Positions 38,601 through 47,706 of a stretch of DNA of 64,000 nt are shown one piece after another. The first letter of the stretch is position 1. Each line of letters opens with the position of its first letter. Where the stretch lies: the NCBI GenBank assembly GCA_902799555.1, contig CADCBB010000011.1:24592-88591 (forward strand), in the 5' to 3' direction. The translations under genes and the position numbers were made by a program. The DNA is from an uncultured Bacteroidales bacterium. Lineage in GTDB: Bacteria > Bacteroidota > Bacteroidia > Bacteroidales > Paludibacteraceae. Below the pieces are notes generated by a model. The model worked only from the letters and a program-made list of their open reading frames with translations. It did no database searches and had not been told where the DNA came from.

Positions 38601-41600
38601 ACCGGCATCTGGCAATCCATCTCATCCTGGAAAGTAGCCGTCACTTCGATCGTAGCCTTACCGTTCAGATCATACTCGAAAGTACTTCCATCAACATAGA
38701 TATAGTTATTCTGAATATACGGTACGCAAGACATATACCAGTGTTCCTGATTATCTCCCGGTACCACATAATCTACGTTCGGCACAACAAGCATAGCCTC
38801 TTTCTGCTTCGGATCAACCGCTTGCGGAGCATACGTTCCGTTGAACTTTGTCTCAAATACAAGCGAATCCGTGGTGCGGAGCTTGATATACAACTCCACG
38901 TCACCTAAAGCATATACCGCCTGCGCCGGAATATTATGAGATTTGCTTAGGCCTTTCTTTACCGTACGTTTACGGTAGTCATTCAGGCCATACTCCTCCA
39001 GCAGATCGACATCCGACAGCAGTCCTTCATATACAGACACTTGTACTTCAGCATCGCCCTTTCCGGCATTCTTACCCTTTACAAGCAAAGCCTTATTGAA
39101 TAAGGTCTTGTCCTTCTTCAGATCCACCGTATTCACTTTATACCACATCTCCGTGTTCGGAGCTTGCGTATACAGCTCGCCCAGACGAATCGGAAGTGCA
39201 TCATTACGCGTATTACCGGTAAAGGCACTCACAAGTTCAGCGCGGAATTGGAAGTCGCTGCTTCCTACCGGACGGGTCACACGGATGATGATCGAGTCTT
39301 TCTTGATGATCTGATCGAATGTTCCGGAAGGAACGGTATCGGTGAAGTGCTGATTAGCTTTGAGCTTCTGGCTCTTAGTCATCATCTTCTTCGTGATCGG
39401 GAAAGCAAATGCACCTTCAGCCTTGATCGTATTGGCTGCACCTAAGTTGATCAGGTGAGCTACCGGTTTGGCTTTCTCTTCCAGGTTACGCACTTTCTCA
39501 ATCTCCGAATTCGGGATGATATACCATGCGGTATCTACCGTCTGGGTATAGAGCGTATCCCACTGCAGCGGAATCAGCGTAATACCCTCTGCATAGATTG
39601 TATCGAAATGCTTCAACGGCAGCAGTTCCACCCAGAAGCGGAGACCGGTCGTACCTTGCAGGTTCACATACGCCATACTGTCAGAGAGCGTCTCGAACGC
39701 ACTGTTCTGAACGGTGATGGATTTCTCTGCATGAGCTTTCAACGTGAAGTCCTGAACTGACGGAGCGGAAACGGTCGGGCACTCATAGATCAGCTGTGCC
39801 ACACCCTTACAACTTGCGTTCTCGCGGTTCTCAATGTGGATACGGATATCATTGCCGTCCTGCATCACGGTACGCAGATCCACTACATACCAGAGGTTAT
39901 CGTTCGCATTCTGCGAGTTACCGGAAACCCAGTTGAAGGGGATAGCAGACGAACAGCTTGCACCCTCTGCCTCTTCGGTCAAACGGATCTGCAACGAGAT
40001 ATCCTCGGTCGTGATCACTTTGAGGAAGATTGTATCCTGCACGATATTCTCGAACAAGTTACGGGACAACTGCTTGCTGAATGATTCGTTAGCGGCAAGC
40101 GTTTTGGTGCGCTTCTGGTTAGCAATCGAATCCGGACACTCCAGCGAGAGCTCTGCCGTAATCTTCGCAGCATTGGTGCTGCTCAGGTTCTGAACAAAAA
40201 CCGTCGGGAACTTAGCGGATTTCTCACGCGCCTCGTCCATCGAGATCTTATACCATACGGTATCGCCGCCATGCTGCATCACGCCGTCTTCCCAATTGAA
40301 CTTAACAGCTGTCAAGCAGGCTTCGTCAGGTTCAGTCGTCTTCGTCGGTTTGGTGGTAGCCCAGAAGCGAATGCTCTGGTTGGTCTCAACACCGATCCAG
40401 ATCGTATCGGTCATCATGGCGTAGGTGGAGTAACCCAAAGTACGCACCTCCGTAGCGCCGGCAGCAAGCGTATGATGCATCTCCTGCAGGTCGATATACG
40501 GGCAAGAGAAAGCCACCGATGCATCCAAAGAAGCTTTGGCATTACCGAGGTTCTCTACATGTACCAAGATATCCTCGATGTTATCACGTGCATCGGCTAC
40601 GTCGATAGCATACCATAACTTCGTGTTCGCAGCCTGTGTATGACCGTTCACCCAGTCGAAGTCGATATTTGTCTTACAAGCCTTACCTTCGCGCAGATGT
40701 TTGAAACGGCTGATCAACTGGATATCCTGATCCGGCGTGATCTTGACGTAGATGTACTGGTTGTCCAAACCAAGCAAGGTATTCTTAGTGAGCACCTCAA
40801 TCGACTCCTCGTTACCGTCCAGCACGAGTGTGTTACCCTGTGCAGAAAAGGCCGGCACTTCAAACGCCATCTTGCGATCGATCGTAGCCTGCGTCGTTCC
40901 AAGGTTGCGGAAAGTGAACTCCGGCTCATATTTCTTGAGCGCATTCAGCTTGGCTACGTCATACTTGAAGTAGTAGGTCTGGCCGGCCAGCAGGGTCGTT
41001 ACATCCACTGTATGCAACGAGGTATCCGGCACGATCTTCTCTTTGTACTTAAGGCCCGAGAGATCAGCCGGCAGCACCGGGTCGAGCGGACGATTGGCAT
41101 ACTCAGCCGTCACCGTGATCGGTTGATCGTTCTCCAAGCTGACATACAATTCATCGAAAGCCACACCGGTGAGCATGTTGTTCGGCACGGTGTCGCGCAG
41201 GGTCTGACCTGCTGCCAACTCAATCGTACGTTTGGTAACACCCGAAGACGGACAGTCTAATGACTGACCGGCAACCAGCGTCAGTTTCTTCGTACCGTTG
41301 TTCGTTACGACGACGCATACGTCTTGGTTTGTGTTGGCCTTAGCATCCTTGATGTTCACTTTGTACCAAACCGGTACACCGGCAGGTTTGGTGATTCCTG
41401 TCGTCCAACTGAAGCTCAGAGCGTCCTTACAGGTCTCATCCAAATCTTGCGCCTCAAACACACGCGCACTCATCAGGACCGGTCCGTCTGAGGTTAGCGT
41501 CAGGTAAATCTCCTTCTGCTTCAAACGAACCAACATCGTAGCGTTAGCAGACCATACGCGCTGCTGTTTCGGACCGATGTTGAACGATTTCTCGTCTGTC

Positions 41601-41863
41601 TGTCCGGCTACGGTTGCCTTCAAACTCGTGTGAGTCTCATTGAACGCATCCTTGTTGGCCAAGAACAGGTTCAGCGCAGGTGTCTCCTCTTCATACAGCG
41701 GAGCCAAATCTACGCGATACCATTTCGTACCACTGGTGTGCGTCATCGGGGCTTCCCAGTCAAAGTCAATTGCATTGGCTTTGGTGGAGCCGTCGTTTCG
41801 GCCAATGGCCATCATAGGGATGGTCATTACCAACGCGACAACAAATGTTAGAAATTTTTTCAT
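35648..41863 (-). CDS. Giant secreted repeat protein (2071 residues) with type IX sorting domain
   Basis: Signal peptide MKKFLTFVVALVMTIPMMA. Residues about 25-1280 contain about nine copies of a roughly 140-residue module of the type 'AxxFxWxxGxxxxxxxxxWYxVxL', with Cys and 'N-x-x-x-A' landmarks. Then about 300 residues with Cys and Asp, and near residues 1680-1920 five copies of a 50-residue module 'TxCxSFxWxGxxYxxSGxYxDxLxxxxGCDSxxxLxLTI'. The last 70 residues ('TTIRIYSADGLLQRTY', 'GFYLVELSSEEMKTTLRYIVK', the last as separate motif) match a type A sorting domain. It is expected to cross the outer membrane via the type IX system and be anchored or released. It is adjacent to the barrel gene at 34233. 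Confidence 0.88.
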   Translation of the reverse strand: MKKFLTFVVALVMTIPMMAIGRNDGSTKANAIDFDWEAPMTHTSGTKWYRVDLAPLYEEETPALNLFLANKDAFNETHTSLKATVAGQTDEKSFNIGPKQQRVWSANATMLVRLKQKEIYLTLTSDGPVLMSARVFEAQDLDETCKDALSFSWTTGITKPAGVPVWYKVNIKDAKANTNQDVCVVVTNNGTKKLTLVAGQSLDCPSSGVTKRTIELAAGQTLRDTVPNNMLTGVAFDELYVSLENDQPITVTAEYANRPLDPVLPADLSGLKYKEKIVPDTSLHTVDVTTLLAGQTYYFKYDVAKLNALKKYEPEFTFRNLGTTQATIDRKMAFEVPAFSAQGNTLVLDGNEESIEVLTKNTLLGLDNQYIYVKITPDQDIQLISRFKHLREGKACKTNIDFDWVNGHTQAANTKLWYAIDVADARDNIEDILVHVENLGNAKASLDASVAFSCPYIDLQEMHHTLAAGATEVRTLGYSTYAMMTDTIWIGVETNQSIRFWATTKPTKTTEPDEACLTAVKFNWEDGVMQHGGDTVWYKISMDEAREKSAKFPTVFVQNLSSTNAAKITAELSLECPDSIANQKRTKTLAANESFSKQLSRNLFENIVQDTIFLKVITTEDISLQIRLTEEAEGASCSSAIPFNWVSGNSQNANDNLWYVVDLRTVMQDGNDIRIHIENRENASCKGVAQLIYECPTVSAPSVQDFTLKAHAEKSITVQNSAFETLSDSMAYVNLQGTTGLRFWVELLPLKHFDTIYAEGITLIPLQWDTLYTQTVDTAWYIIPNSEIEKVRNLEEKAKPVAHLINLGAANTIKAEGAFAFPITKKMMTKSQKLKANQHFTDTVPSGTFDQIIKKDSIIIRVTRPVGSSDFQFRAELVSAFTGNTRNDALPIRLGELYTQAPNTEMWYKVNTVDLKKDKTLFNKALLVKGKNAGKGDAEVQVSVYEGLLSDVDLLEEYGLNDYRKRTVKKGLSKSHNIPAQAVYALGDVELYIKLRTTDSLVFETKFNGTYAPQAVDPKQKEAMLVVPNVDYVVPGDNQEHWYMSCVPYIQNNYIYVDGSTFEYDLNGKATIEVTATFQDEMDCQMPVRKRTINKNGGHRHGTKPVRELIEKAIKKAGQTFDFSGTDPEFMDSLLHRFITNDSITLYVRVKTDKDLKVRLNTPQTTGDACMNPMVFDWEHGNVNPANQKTWYQVRLDSVAIPDTCDLRLHVDNWSDATDSVKVSASVYFECGEQATITKTYKQGQLSRDSIDIDRDLIANLGWPPYMFIEYNSDTTSHIWAELIPNVPRDTLRDTIVAYVCAGETFTDTITGIPYTINTSLEWRDTVEFQDGPMMKDSITLFQVHPLVAPEALTVDSMKKLGATPVLVQGMQLFVDSSSIKLTDIYRAHALAIDTIFKVDTVYWAKPVYDEGDLDVTDEASLNLTSYYPKTRALDTLLLVIKGGECGVTYRKDIVFPLEEWKYAPKSELVCPPLPAVNPDTIPNVKTVEPLYYNRSRYIDTVVTYVALDRPTLVDQTELAGIGVMPTVGTDGVIDTTYTLSALKSLFVTYDDETIMDVQFIEWEAEDALGAWHKMPYTVTLQATASTMNMRYLINTECGVKDTSENIMITVPAEPVAPCKNDTTYDPAHADVMGIIVACDSFIWALNNDTIIYTDGIYYYNDGPLSEGSLCDQIYYVDVKINHSSAVTDTTATECESFYWRGETYTASGVYYDSLTNIAGCDSIIRLTLTINHPSAVTDTTATECESFDWRGNTYTASGVYYDSLTNIAGCDSIIRLTLTINHASAVTDTTAAECDEFTWYGQKYTASGDYDHLLKNAAGCDSMLTLHLTIHNSVKAPTEKETHCYYFDWHGVRYTQSGLYSDTLATIHNCDSICTLDLTINMPYVDTLEVKAYYGYRVIMINRNQIKELGWKLDSLDLEHPEYVTWYQMLGATPDVNNDKEVWKGYYYTLPNGEPLPAGNKYYAVIDIPATSADACGAQGITRVITIGNSAAAPALVPSLSKPGQDIQVINLNPMEQTTIRIYSADGLLQRTYISYGEESFTIKAANDLGFYLVELSSEEMKTTLRYIVK
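36511..36810. repeat. Two nearly identical 150-bp coding repeats
   Basis: 36511-36660 and 36661-36810 are copies with only a few base differences (50 codons each). They encode successive GCDS modules. Neighbouring modules are more diverged at DNA level, so this pair is a recent duplication. Confidence 0.9.
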
Positions 41864-41911
41864 AGAGATAATTTATTAATTTTGAATATTTTATGATATA
41901 TGTTTGGTTGA

Positions 41912-43510
41912 TTATTGTCGTTTAATAGGACGACCTAGAAGGTCGTAATCTTGTCCTTCGCGGCGGATATACATCACTCCGTCACGCATATACTTGATCG
42001 CCGAAATGTCGGATACAGGAACTTCATTGATATCGGTTCCAATTTCTCTCGGTTCGATATGAAGTTGTATCCATCGGGTACAGGTATTATTCTTCGTCTT
42101 CACGATTAAGGTATCTCCGTAACCTTTGATGATTATAGCATATCCGCTATGCCAATACCCGTTTGCCTTGAACCATTCCTGAGGAATATACAAGGTATCA
42201 TACTCGACCTCCGGATCAGTGAAATGGATGGTGATATCGCGTACCTGCCATGTATCTTGATCCGCCCAGAGGGAGTCGCGGATGACGGTATCGCGATCAT
42301 AAGTCACGCCGCCGTAGGTAGCTTTCATGCCCAAACAAATCGTATCATACACCTCGGTCTCTTCGCGAATAATGATACGCTCCACATGCACGTTCACCAC
42401 GTTATCGCATCGATTGGTTTGACGGAAGGTATAGGTATAGTCTCCCCATCCGTCTTTGGGTATAATCTGATTATTGTAGTTATAGGGTAACTGACTGGCT
42501 TTCAGCCGCAAGGTGTCGTACTGCATCTCCGGTTGCTCCACTGTCAGATAATAGGTAGTTGCCGATAACGTATCGCCGTTCTTGAAGAGGATATCATTCG
42601 GATACACGGTCGATTGCCTCAGCATCGTATCCGGCAACTGCAGGGCCATGCCTTGACAGATTGTAGTGTCTATACGTTGCTCATCCCATTTGAGGGTGTT
42701 GCGATAGATCACACGCCCTACATACGAAGCATCATGCGTCACATGCACATAGATCGTATCCTTCGCTGTTTTGATAGCTTTCATCTTGGCCGAGTCGAGC
42801 ATATAGACATGCATCGAGTCCTGCAGGGTCACGTTCGCTATCTCCTCGCCGTTACACGAGTCTTTGGTCAAACGAATGTTAGCGGGCAGGTTGTTTTTCT
42901 GCTTCCATCGAATGAAGCCCATGCCATCGGCAGCGATATTGCTCGGGTGCAATTTATATACCTCTTCCGCCTGGTCGCAGACATAGGTCATACGCGGCAA
43001 GAAACGCAAGGTCGAATCGCAGGTTGATTGAGGTCCTTGGTCATATGGATAGCAATAGACCGTACCGCCTGCACCATTCGGATAAACCTTGATACGTGGA
43101 GTCAGCGTACTTATCACACCGCTCATACTCGATCCTCCCTGATTCAGTTTGGAATTGACCTCCTCTACACTCATTTCCCGCATCTGATTTGCCCCTACCG
43201 TCATCGTAATGGTAGGAACGTTCGAAACACAAAAGGCATACACCTCAAACGTAAGTGAACTGCTTGCTAACCAATACGCCGAAAGACCTACTTTCAAATC
43301 TTCCACCGTCGTGGAAAACCACATCGTATCGGTCAACTCCACCTGCAAGGGGAACTTAAATTCAATGGACGTATTGTGGCATTCGCAGTAATGGGCAGGA
43401 TAAAGCGGTTTCCAACCTTCGCATGGAGGGTCCGCTTGCGGCATCTGCTCTTGCGCCATCGTCATCAGGCTCATTGCCATTAGAATCACTATGCTCGCTA
43501 TCTTTTTCAC
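41912..43510 (-). CDS. Secreted protein with short C-terminal Y-I-x-R motif (532 residues)
   Basis: Signal peptide MKKIASIVILMAMSLMTMA. The mature protein is beta-rich, with an early Cys-containing segment ('GWKPLYPAHYCECHNTSIEF') and repeating 'DTLYL'/'YDTLRLKAS' strands resembling immunoglobulin-like or choice-of-anchor modules. The extreme C terminus is 'GVMYIRREGQDYDLLGR', a short basic/aromatic motif shared with the proteins at 43534, 47707 and 62601. No longer sorting domain is recognised. It is the second gene of the surface block and lies 23 bases from the next gene, so they are probably co-transcribed. The function is unknown. Confidence 0.72.
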   Translation of the reverse strand: MKKIASIVILMAMSLMTMAQEQMPQADPPCEGWKPLYPAHYCECHNTSIEFKFPLQVELTDTMWFSTTVEDLKVGLSAYWLASSSLTFEVYAFCVSNVPTITMTVGANQMREMSVEEVNSKLNQGGSSMSGVISTLTPRIKVYPNGAGGTVYCYPYDQGPQSTCDSTLRFLPRMTYVCDQAEEVYKLHPSNIAADGMGFIRWKQKNNLPANIRLTKDSCNGEEIANVTLQDSMHVYMLDSAKMKAIKTAKDTIYVHVTHDASYVGRVIYRNTLKWDEQRIDTTICQGMALQLPDTMLRQSTVYPNDILFKNGDTLSATTYYLTVEQPEMQYDTLRLKASQLPYNYNNQIIPKDGWGDYTYTFRQTNRCDNVVNVHVERIIIREETEVYDTICLGMKATYGGVTYDRDTVIRDSLWADQDTWQVRDITIHFTDPEVEYDTLYIPQEWFKANGYWHSGYAIIIKGYGDTLIVKTKNNTCTRWIQLHIEPREIGTDINEVPVSDISAIKYMRDGVMYIRREGQDYDLLGRPIKRQ

Positions 43511-43551
43511 TAACTCTCTAATTCCTTAATTCGTTAATCCCTAATCACTAG
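43509..43551. repeat. Period-8 array between two secreted-protein genes
   Basis: CTAACTCT, CTAATTCC, TTAATTCG, TTAATCCC units of eight bases fill the spacer. Confidence 0.75.
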
Positions 43552-45564
43552 TCCTTCAATCGAGTATTTCGTATTTCCGCGAAGGATATAGATTTGTCCG
43601 TTTTGGAGTATTTTGCGAACGCTTGTATCCGCTGCGTCGATATCCTCCACACCTTCGGTCGAACCCGCTTTGATGGCCTCTGCGAATACATGTCCGCATA
43701 TGAAGCGAACCTCGATCGTCAGATAGCCATAGTCCTTCCAGATTGGTTCTGCTGCACTCGTCAGGTTCTCCAGCGCCGTCTCACCATCCTTGCGATAGAT
43801 CCACGAAATCTTCTTGATAGGCTCCAGTTCGCCTATATAATAAGCCTCCAGGCTCTCTTCCACATGACGCAGATCCAGTTGGATACGATGATCCTGCGTA
43901 GCTACTACCAGTCCGTCGCGATAAGCCCACTCAGCCGGCGACTCATACCGATATTTCCGATAACGACGAATCTGCGTCTCGCTGATCAACTCCTCATGCT
44001 CGGTATTATAGCCTTGGCAGAAATAAACGGTGTCGTAGGTATAGTCTATATGCGGACGCTCTTCGATCGTCAGATGCAGCGTAGCCGTGGAGTCACAGCC
44101 GGCGGCATTCTTCGTCTCAAACGTATAGTTACCACTCTTGGTATAGGTCACGCCATTCCATTCATAGCTCTCATACTCCGTCCGCGTCTCTTCGCTGGAG
44201 TTCGCATGATTAATCGTCAAGTGAAGCGTCACAATGGAATCGCAGCCGTGGATATTGGTCAGCTTATGCGTCGGCTCAGCGCTCTCGGTGTATTTCTGGC
44301 CGTACCAGGTAAACTCCTCGCATGCCTTAACCGTCGTATCGCCGGCAGTTGCATGGTTGATCGTCAGATGCAGCGTCACGACAGAGTCGCATCCGTGAAT
44401 ATTGGTGAACGTATGCGTCGGCTCCGCGCTCTCGGTATACGTAGCGCCGTACCACTCGAATTTCTCGCAGGCAATAACTGTCGTATCTCCAAAACTCAGT
44501 GGCAGAACGATCAAATTCACGGTATGTACCGTATCCATATAGACGCCGCCTACCGCCTTACCAAGGATGGTATCGGAAGAGTAAAGACCACTCTCGTTGT
44601 AAAATTTCCCGTGCCACTCGTACGGCATTTCACTCGCACAGAGCGTACGCTCTATCGTATCTGCCACCAGATGGCGAATCGTCAGCTCCAGTGTAATAAG
44701 AGAATCGCAACCATCTACCGTGCTTAACTCACCTGACGGACCTTTTATAGACGACGTATAGGTCATGCCATTAATCCAGGTATAACTGTCATACGCAGTG
44801 ATCACATCTTTTGTATTAAGAGAGGACTGACCTATCGTGACGATCAGCGTTACGATCGAGTCACATCCGTGCACACTCTTGAGATGGCGGGTATAGGTAC
44901 CGCTATCGTAAATCGTAGTATCGCCCCATTCATAACTGTCGCACTCCTTTATAGCCGGCAGCGTGATCTCATACGAATGTCCCACGGTCAGATGCAGATA
45001 AGCCGTACTGTCGCATCCTGCCGCATTGGTCGTATGATATTCATAATCACCGCTCTCCTTGTACCACTCCACGTTCCAGAACAGCGAGTCGCATGCGATA
45101 GCCGTAGTATCACTCGAGGTATTATCGCAGGTATGAGGGAAGAACTCTGCGATAGCATTGTTCTCATGCGCCGAGAAATAGAAATAACGGGCATTCTCTT
45201 CATCGGCAGCCTCAGCCAATTCCCATTTCCAACCCATATGACAACCTTCGGATACCATTTTAGCGGGCAGCGTATCATCTACCGCCTTTACCTCAACCAG
45301 CATCGGTATCGGACCAAACGCTGTGTCCGGCCAATAATAGACCGCCGCGGGCAGATGATTAGCTTGAATCAGGAAATAATTCTCTGCTCCATCCGTCACG
45401 ATGGCCGTCATATGTTGGTCCACATCCAGCGCGCTACTGATATTCGTGCCCAGAGATGCGTGTTGCGCGCTCGCGTAAGAAAAAACGGACACAAACAAAC
45501 ATAGTGCCAGCGCCCTACGTAGGATAGACTCTATTTGATATGTATTGTTCATGTCTGTTTTCAT
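43534..45564 (-). CDS. Secreted GCDS-repeat protein (676 residues)
   Basis: The signal region (LRRALALCLFVSVFSYASA) is followed by a roughly 120-residue head and then about seven copies of the 50-residue module seen in the giant protein (for example 'ACEEFTWYGQKYTESAEPTHKLTNIHGCDSIVTLHLTI' as W-x-G-x-x-Y, S, G-C-D-S, L-x-L-T-I). The module appears in many Bacteroidota type IX cargo proteins. The C terminus 'RKILQNGQIYILRGNTKY' carries the Y-I-x-R motif. The start at 45564 is used; 45552 is an alternative. A promoter lies directly upstream, making this the first gene of a transcript that includes the 532-residue protein. Confidence 0.78.
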   Translation of the reverse strand: MKTDMNNTYQIESILRRALALCLFVSVFSYASAQHASLGTNISSALDVDQHMTAIVTDGAENYFLIQANHLPAAVYYWPDTAFGPIPMLVEVKAVDDTLPAKMVSEGCHMGWKWELAEAADEENARYFYFSAHENNAIAEFFPHTCDNTSSDTTAIACDSLFWNVEWYKESGDYEYHTTNAAGCDSTAYLHLTVGHSYEITLPAIKECDSYEWGDTTIYDSGTYTRHLKSVHGCDSIVTLIVTIGQSSLNTKDVITAYDSYTWINGMTYTSSIKGPSGELSTVDGCDSLITLELTIRHLVADTIERTLCASEMPYEWHGKFYNESGLYSSDTILGKAVGGVYMDTVHTVNLIVLPLSFGDTTVIACEKFEWYGATYTESAEPTHTFTNIHGCDSVVTLHLTINHATAGDTTVKACEEFTWYGQKYTESAEPTHKLTNIHGCDSIVTLHLTINHANSSEETRTEYESYEWNGVTYTKSGNYTFETKNAAGCDSTATLHLTIEERPHIDYTYDTVYFCQGYNTEHEELISETQIRRYRKYRYESPAEWAYRDGLVVATQDHRIQLDLRHVEESLEAYYIGELEPIKKISWIYRKDGETALENLTSAAEPIWKDYGYLTIEVRFICGHVFAEAIKAGSTEGVEDIDAADTSVRKILQNGQIYILRGNTKYSIEGLVIRD

Positions 45565-45589
45565 TCACACACGTACGTAAAAAACTCGG

Positions 45590-45620
45590 CAAAGATACTG
45601 CTTTTTTTTGACATACGCAA
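45590..45620 (-). promoter_or_regulatory. Promoter of the 676-residue gene
   Basis: Minus-strand TTG (45620-45618), the TATGTC-A-tract-GCAG spacer, and TATCTTTG (45597-45590). Confidence 0.85.
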
Positions 45621-45663
45621 ATTTATTTATAAATTTTAATAATATTTCACCAAAGATTGCCAT

Positions 45664-47529
45664 TTATTCCACATTTAGCACTAAATTTTCCACATCGCCA
45701 TGCAACGTATATACGCCCGGAGCGAGGGTCAACTCATGTGTCTGAGAGGTAGTTTGTGACCATGATTCAACAGGTGTCAAACCTGTAATATCCGTTATCT
45801 CTCCGGCAAAAAGAGACAGCGCCTGATCATGGGAAACACGCACGGTATATTGCTGTCCCGCCGCTGATTTCTCGCCGCATATCGCCGCAATCGAAGCAAT
45901 AGGATACGTCTCTTCTACAGGATCTTGCTCAGCTGGAGACAAGGATGTGATGGTCATTAATCCGGGACCGGTAGGATAAAACAACAGATATAGGTAACCG
46001 TCTTCATCTACATGCTCCGCCCACTTTTTTGTTTCCATATTAGTAGTCGTACGCGTCCACGAACTATTCTTTGCAATATCTTTATAAGCCAGTACATTAT
46101 CGTTTCCGGCATTTTTAGGGAATTGGCATCCATCTCCAATATAAGTAGGACATGAGACGGTTGTGTTTGACCAACTGAATGTCATGTTACCATCTGCCCA
46201 TTCCGGGAAATAGAAGCGATAATAGACATCCGAATATGCCTTTGAAAGGTATATCTTAGTTCCCGGCCACTTGATCTCTTGACAGTTCAAGCATGTATTA
46301 GTAAGCGACCATGTAGTCGGTTTGATAGTTGTTTTTGCTGTACATTCAAAACGAACATACAAATATTTACTTGTAACACCGGTCCATAATGCGCTCATTT
46401 GTTCCGTAGTTAAGCCAAGCCAGTGTCCTTTATCATTCTTATGAAACTGGTGCGTTGCTATTGCATCCTTCAATAAAAACGACGGATTAGTACCTATATA
46501 CATCTTGAAGACATGATCGGTAGGTGTAGAGAATAATGTAGCCGTTATCCATGTATACGGAATCGCATACAGCGCATTAGTGTCTGCCGGAACGGGCGTT
46601 ATCTTGTCGTAGCGCAGCAAGGTTGCCCCACCCTCAGGAGGAGCTTGCGGCACGCGCTCAATCTTCATCACACCGCTGCCTGTCGTGTAGAATTTAGCAA
46701 AGAACATACCGGCTTCGCTGCTCACTTCATCGCTATGGATATAGTACCGCACTTGATCCCGAGTCATCTTCATTGTATCTTGAGCGCCCATAGTAAAATA
46801 GTCCACGCGATGCTCGTTCGTTCCATCCGTAGGATCATAATCGCAATCGTTACCTACAGCCACTTCTACCGGCGCCGTACCATCCCATACATAGCGGATG
46901 GAGTCTTCTTGCCACTGAATATACGGCACTATCACATGTCGGTCTTTATCAAGCGGTTTGACCCGTACCGTATCGCCTAAATGCATGAATTTCACACTAT
47001 CCATACAGTTCGCGAACATATCATCCGGTGCGATACTCATCGCTCCGGCACATTTGTAGGTCACCTTAACGAATACCTCCACATTATAGCTGATACCGGT
47101 TTTCAGAAGCAAATCGCGGTATTCCTTTCCAATAGCTATATAATAGCAGAATCTACCGTCATCCAGCGTCTTACTGTTTAAGCTCGGTTTATGCGGCATA
47201 TCAAATTGGATACCGCTACTGCTGTTCTTGCAGAAAAGGCTACAGATGATACTATCTGTATATACTCCGGATTGGCAGCTAAAGTCCATCTCTACCTCCG
47301 GTTTCGGATCGGATGGTCCGTTCTGCGGAACGAAATAGACAGCCAAAGGAAGATCAAATGTCCATGCCGTATACCATACCGTTTTAGCTTTGTCTATCGA
47401 TGCCGTATATCCATCCGCTAAAGGTATCGCCGTTGAGCAGGTTGAGCCAGCCGGCCATGCTGCGCGCGCAGGTGCGCACATTCCAAATAGGAACGTGCAC
47501 ACGCATGCAATATGTATCACTCTTTTCAT
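45664..47529 (-). CDS. Secreted protein of the surface block (621 residues)
   Basis: Signal peptide MKRVIHIACVCTFLFGMCAPARA. The mature chain has 'AGSTCSTAIPLADGYTASI' and 'KTVWYTAWTFDLPLAVYFVP', resembling the N-terminal half of the 140-residue modules in the 2071-residue protein. The body is beta-rich and tryptophan-rich ('FYFPEWADGNMTFSWSNT'). Unlike its neighbours, its C terminus lacks the Y-I-x-R motif or a type A domain, so secretion by the type IX system is not evident. It lies downstream of the 43-residue gene and the 3906-residue gene on the same strand and may share their transcript. The function is unknown. Confidence 0.72.
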   Translation of the reverse strand: MKRVIHIACVCTFLFGMCAPARAAWPAGSTCSTAIPLADGYTASIDKAKTVWYTAWTFDLPLAVYFVPQNGPSDPKPEVEMDFSCQSGVYTDSIICSLFCKNSSSGIQFDMPHKPSLNSKTLDDGRFCYYIAIGKEYRDLLLKTGISYNVEVFVKVTYKCAGAMSIAPDDMFANCMDSVKFMHLGDTVRVKPLDKDRHVIVPYIQWQEDSIRYVWDGTAPVEVAVGNDCDYDPTDGTNEHRVDYFTMGAQDTMKMTRDQVRYYIHSDEVSSEAGMFFAKFYTTGSGVMKIERVPQAPPEGGATLLRYDKITPVPADTNALYAIPYTWITATLFSTPTDHVFKMYIGTNPSFLLKDAIATHQFHKNDKGHWLGLTTEQMSALWTGVTSKYLYVRFECTAKTTIKPTTWSLTNTCLNCQEIKWPGTKIYLSKAYSDVYYRFYFPEWADGNMTFSWSNTTVSCPTYIGDGCQFPKNAGNDNVLAYKDIAKNSSWTRTTTNMETKKWAEHVDEDGYLYLLFYPTGPGLMTITSLSPAEQDPVEETYPIASIAAICGEKSAAGQQYTVRVSHDQALSLFAGEITDITGLTPVESWSQTTSQTHELTLAPGVYTLHGDVENLVLNVE

Positions 47530-47530
47530 A

Positions 47531-47564
47531 ACCTCTAATTCGCTAACTCTCTAATTCACTCATT
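47531..47564. repeat. Period-8 array between two surface genes
   Basis: CTCTAATT, CGCTAACT, CTCTAATT, CACTCATT units of eight bases precede the 621-residue gene. Confidence 0.75.
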
Positions 47565-47569
47565 GCTTA

Positions 47570-47701
47570 TTAGAACGCTTTGGTTTGTTTAGGTTGAAGT
47601 GTCGAATCATCCGGAGCCGCAGAGGGTTCAAAAGCTCTCATAATCGGGCAACCCAAGATTATCACATCGGTAATTGGTTGATTATATAGTTTCTTTTCCA
47701 T
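47570..47701 (-). CDS. Small peptide gene (43 residues) between the giant and secreted genes
   Basis: The frame from 47701 encodes 43 residues, MEKKLYNQPITDVIILGCPIM, then 'RAFEPSAAPDDSTLQPKQTKAF'-like tail (split for length). Its N-terminal 'K-x-Y-x-x-P-x-T-x-V' pattern occurs in many tiny Bacteroidota proteins placed beside large surface-repeat genes; I cannot name the family. It starts six bases after the stop of the 3906-residue gene and is followed by an array and the 621-residue gene, so it is likely part of the same transcript. It is too short for standard gene-length thresholds. Confidence 0.72.
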   Translation of the reverse strand: MEKKLYNQPITDVIILGCPIMRAFEPSAAPDDSTLQPKQTKAF

Positions 47702-47706
47702 ATTCA

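Noticed and set aside
37874-38908. Long (344-codon) plus-strand open frame opposite the 2071-residue gene
   Set aside because: It is fully inside a strong minus-strand gene, has no promoter or start context and encodes an Arg/Ile-rich sequence with no motif, as expected for a frame shadow.
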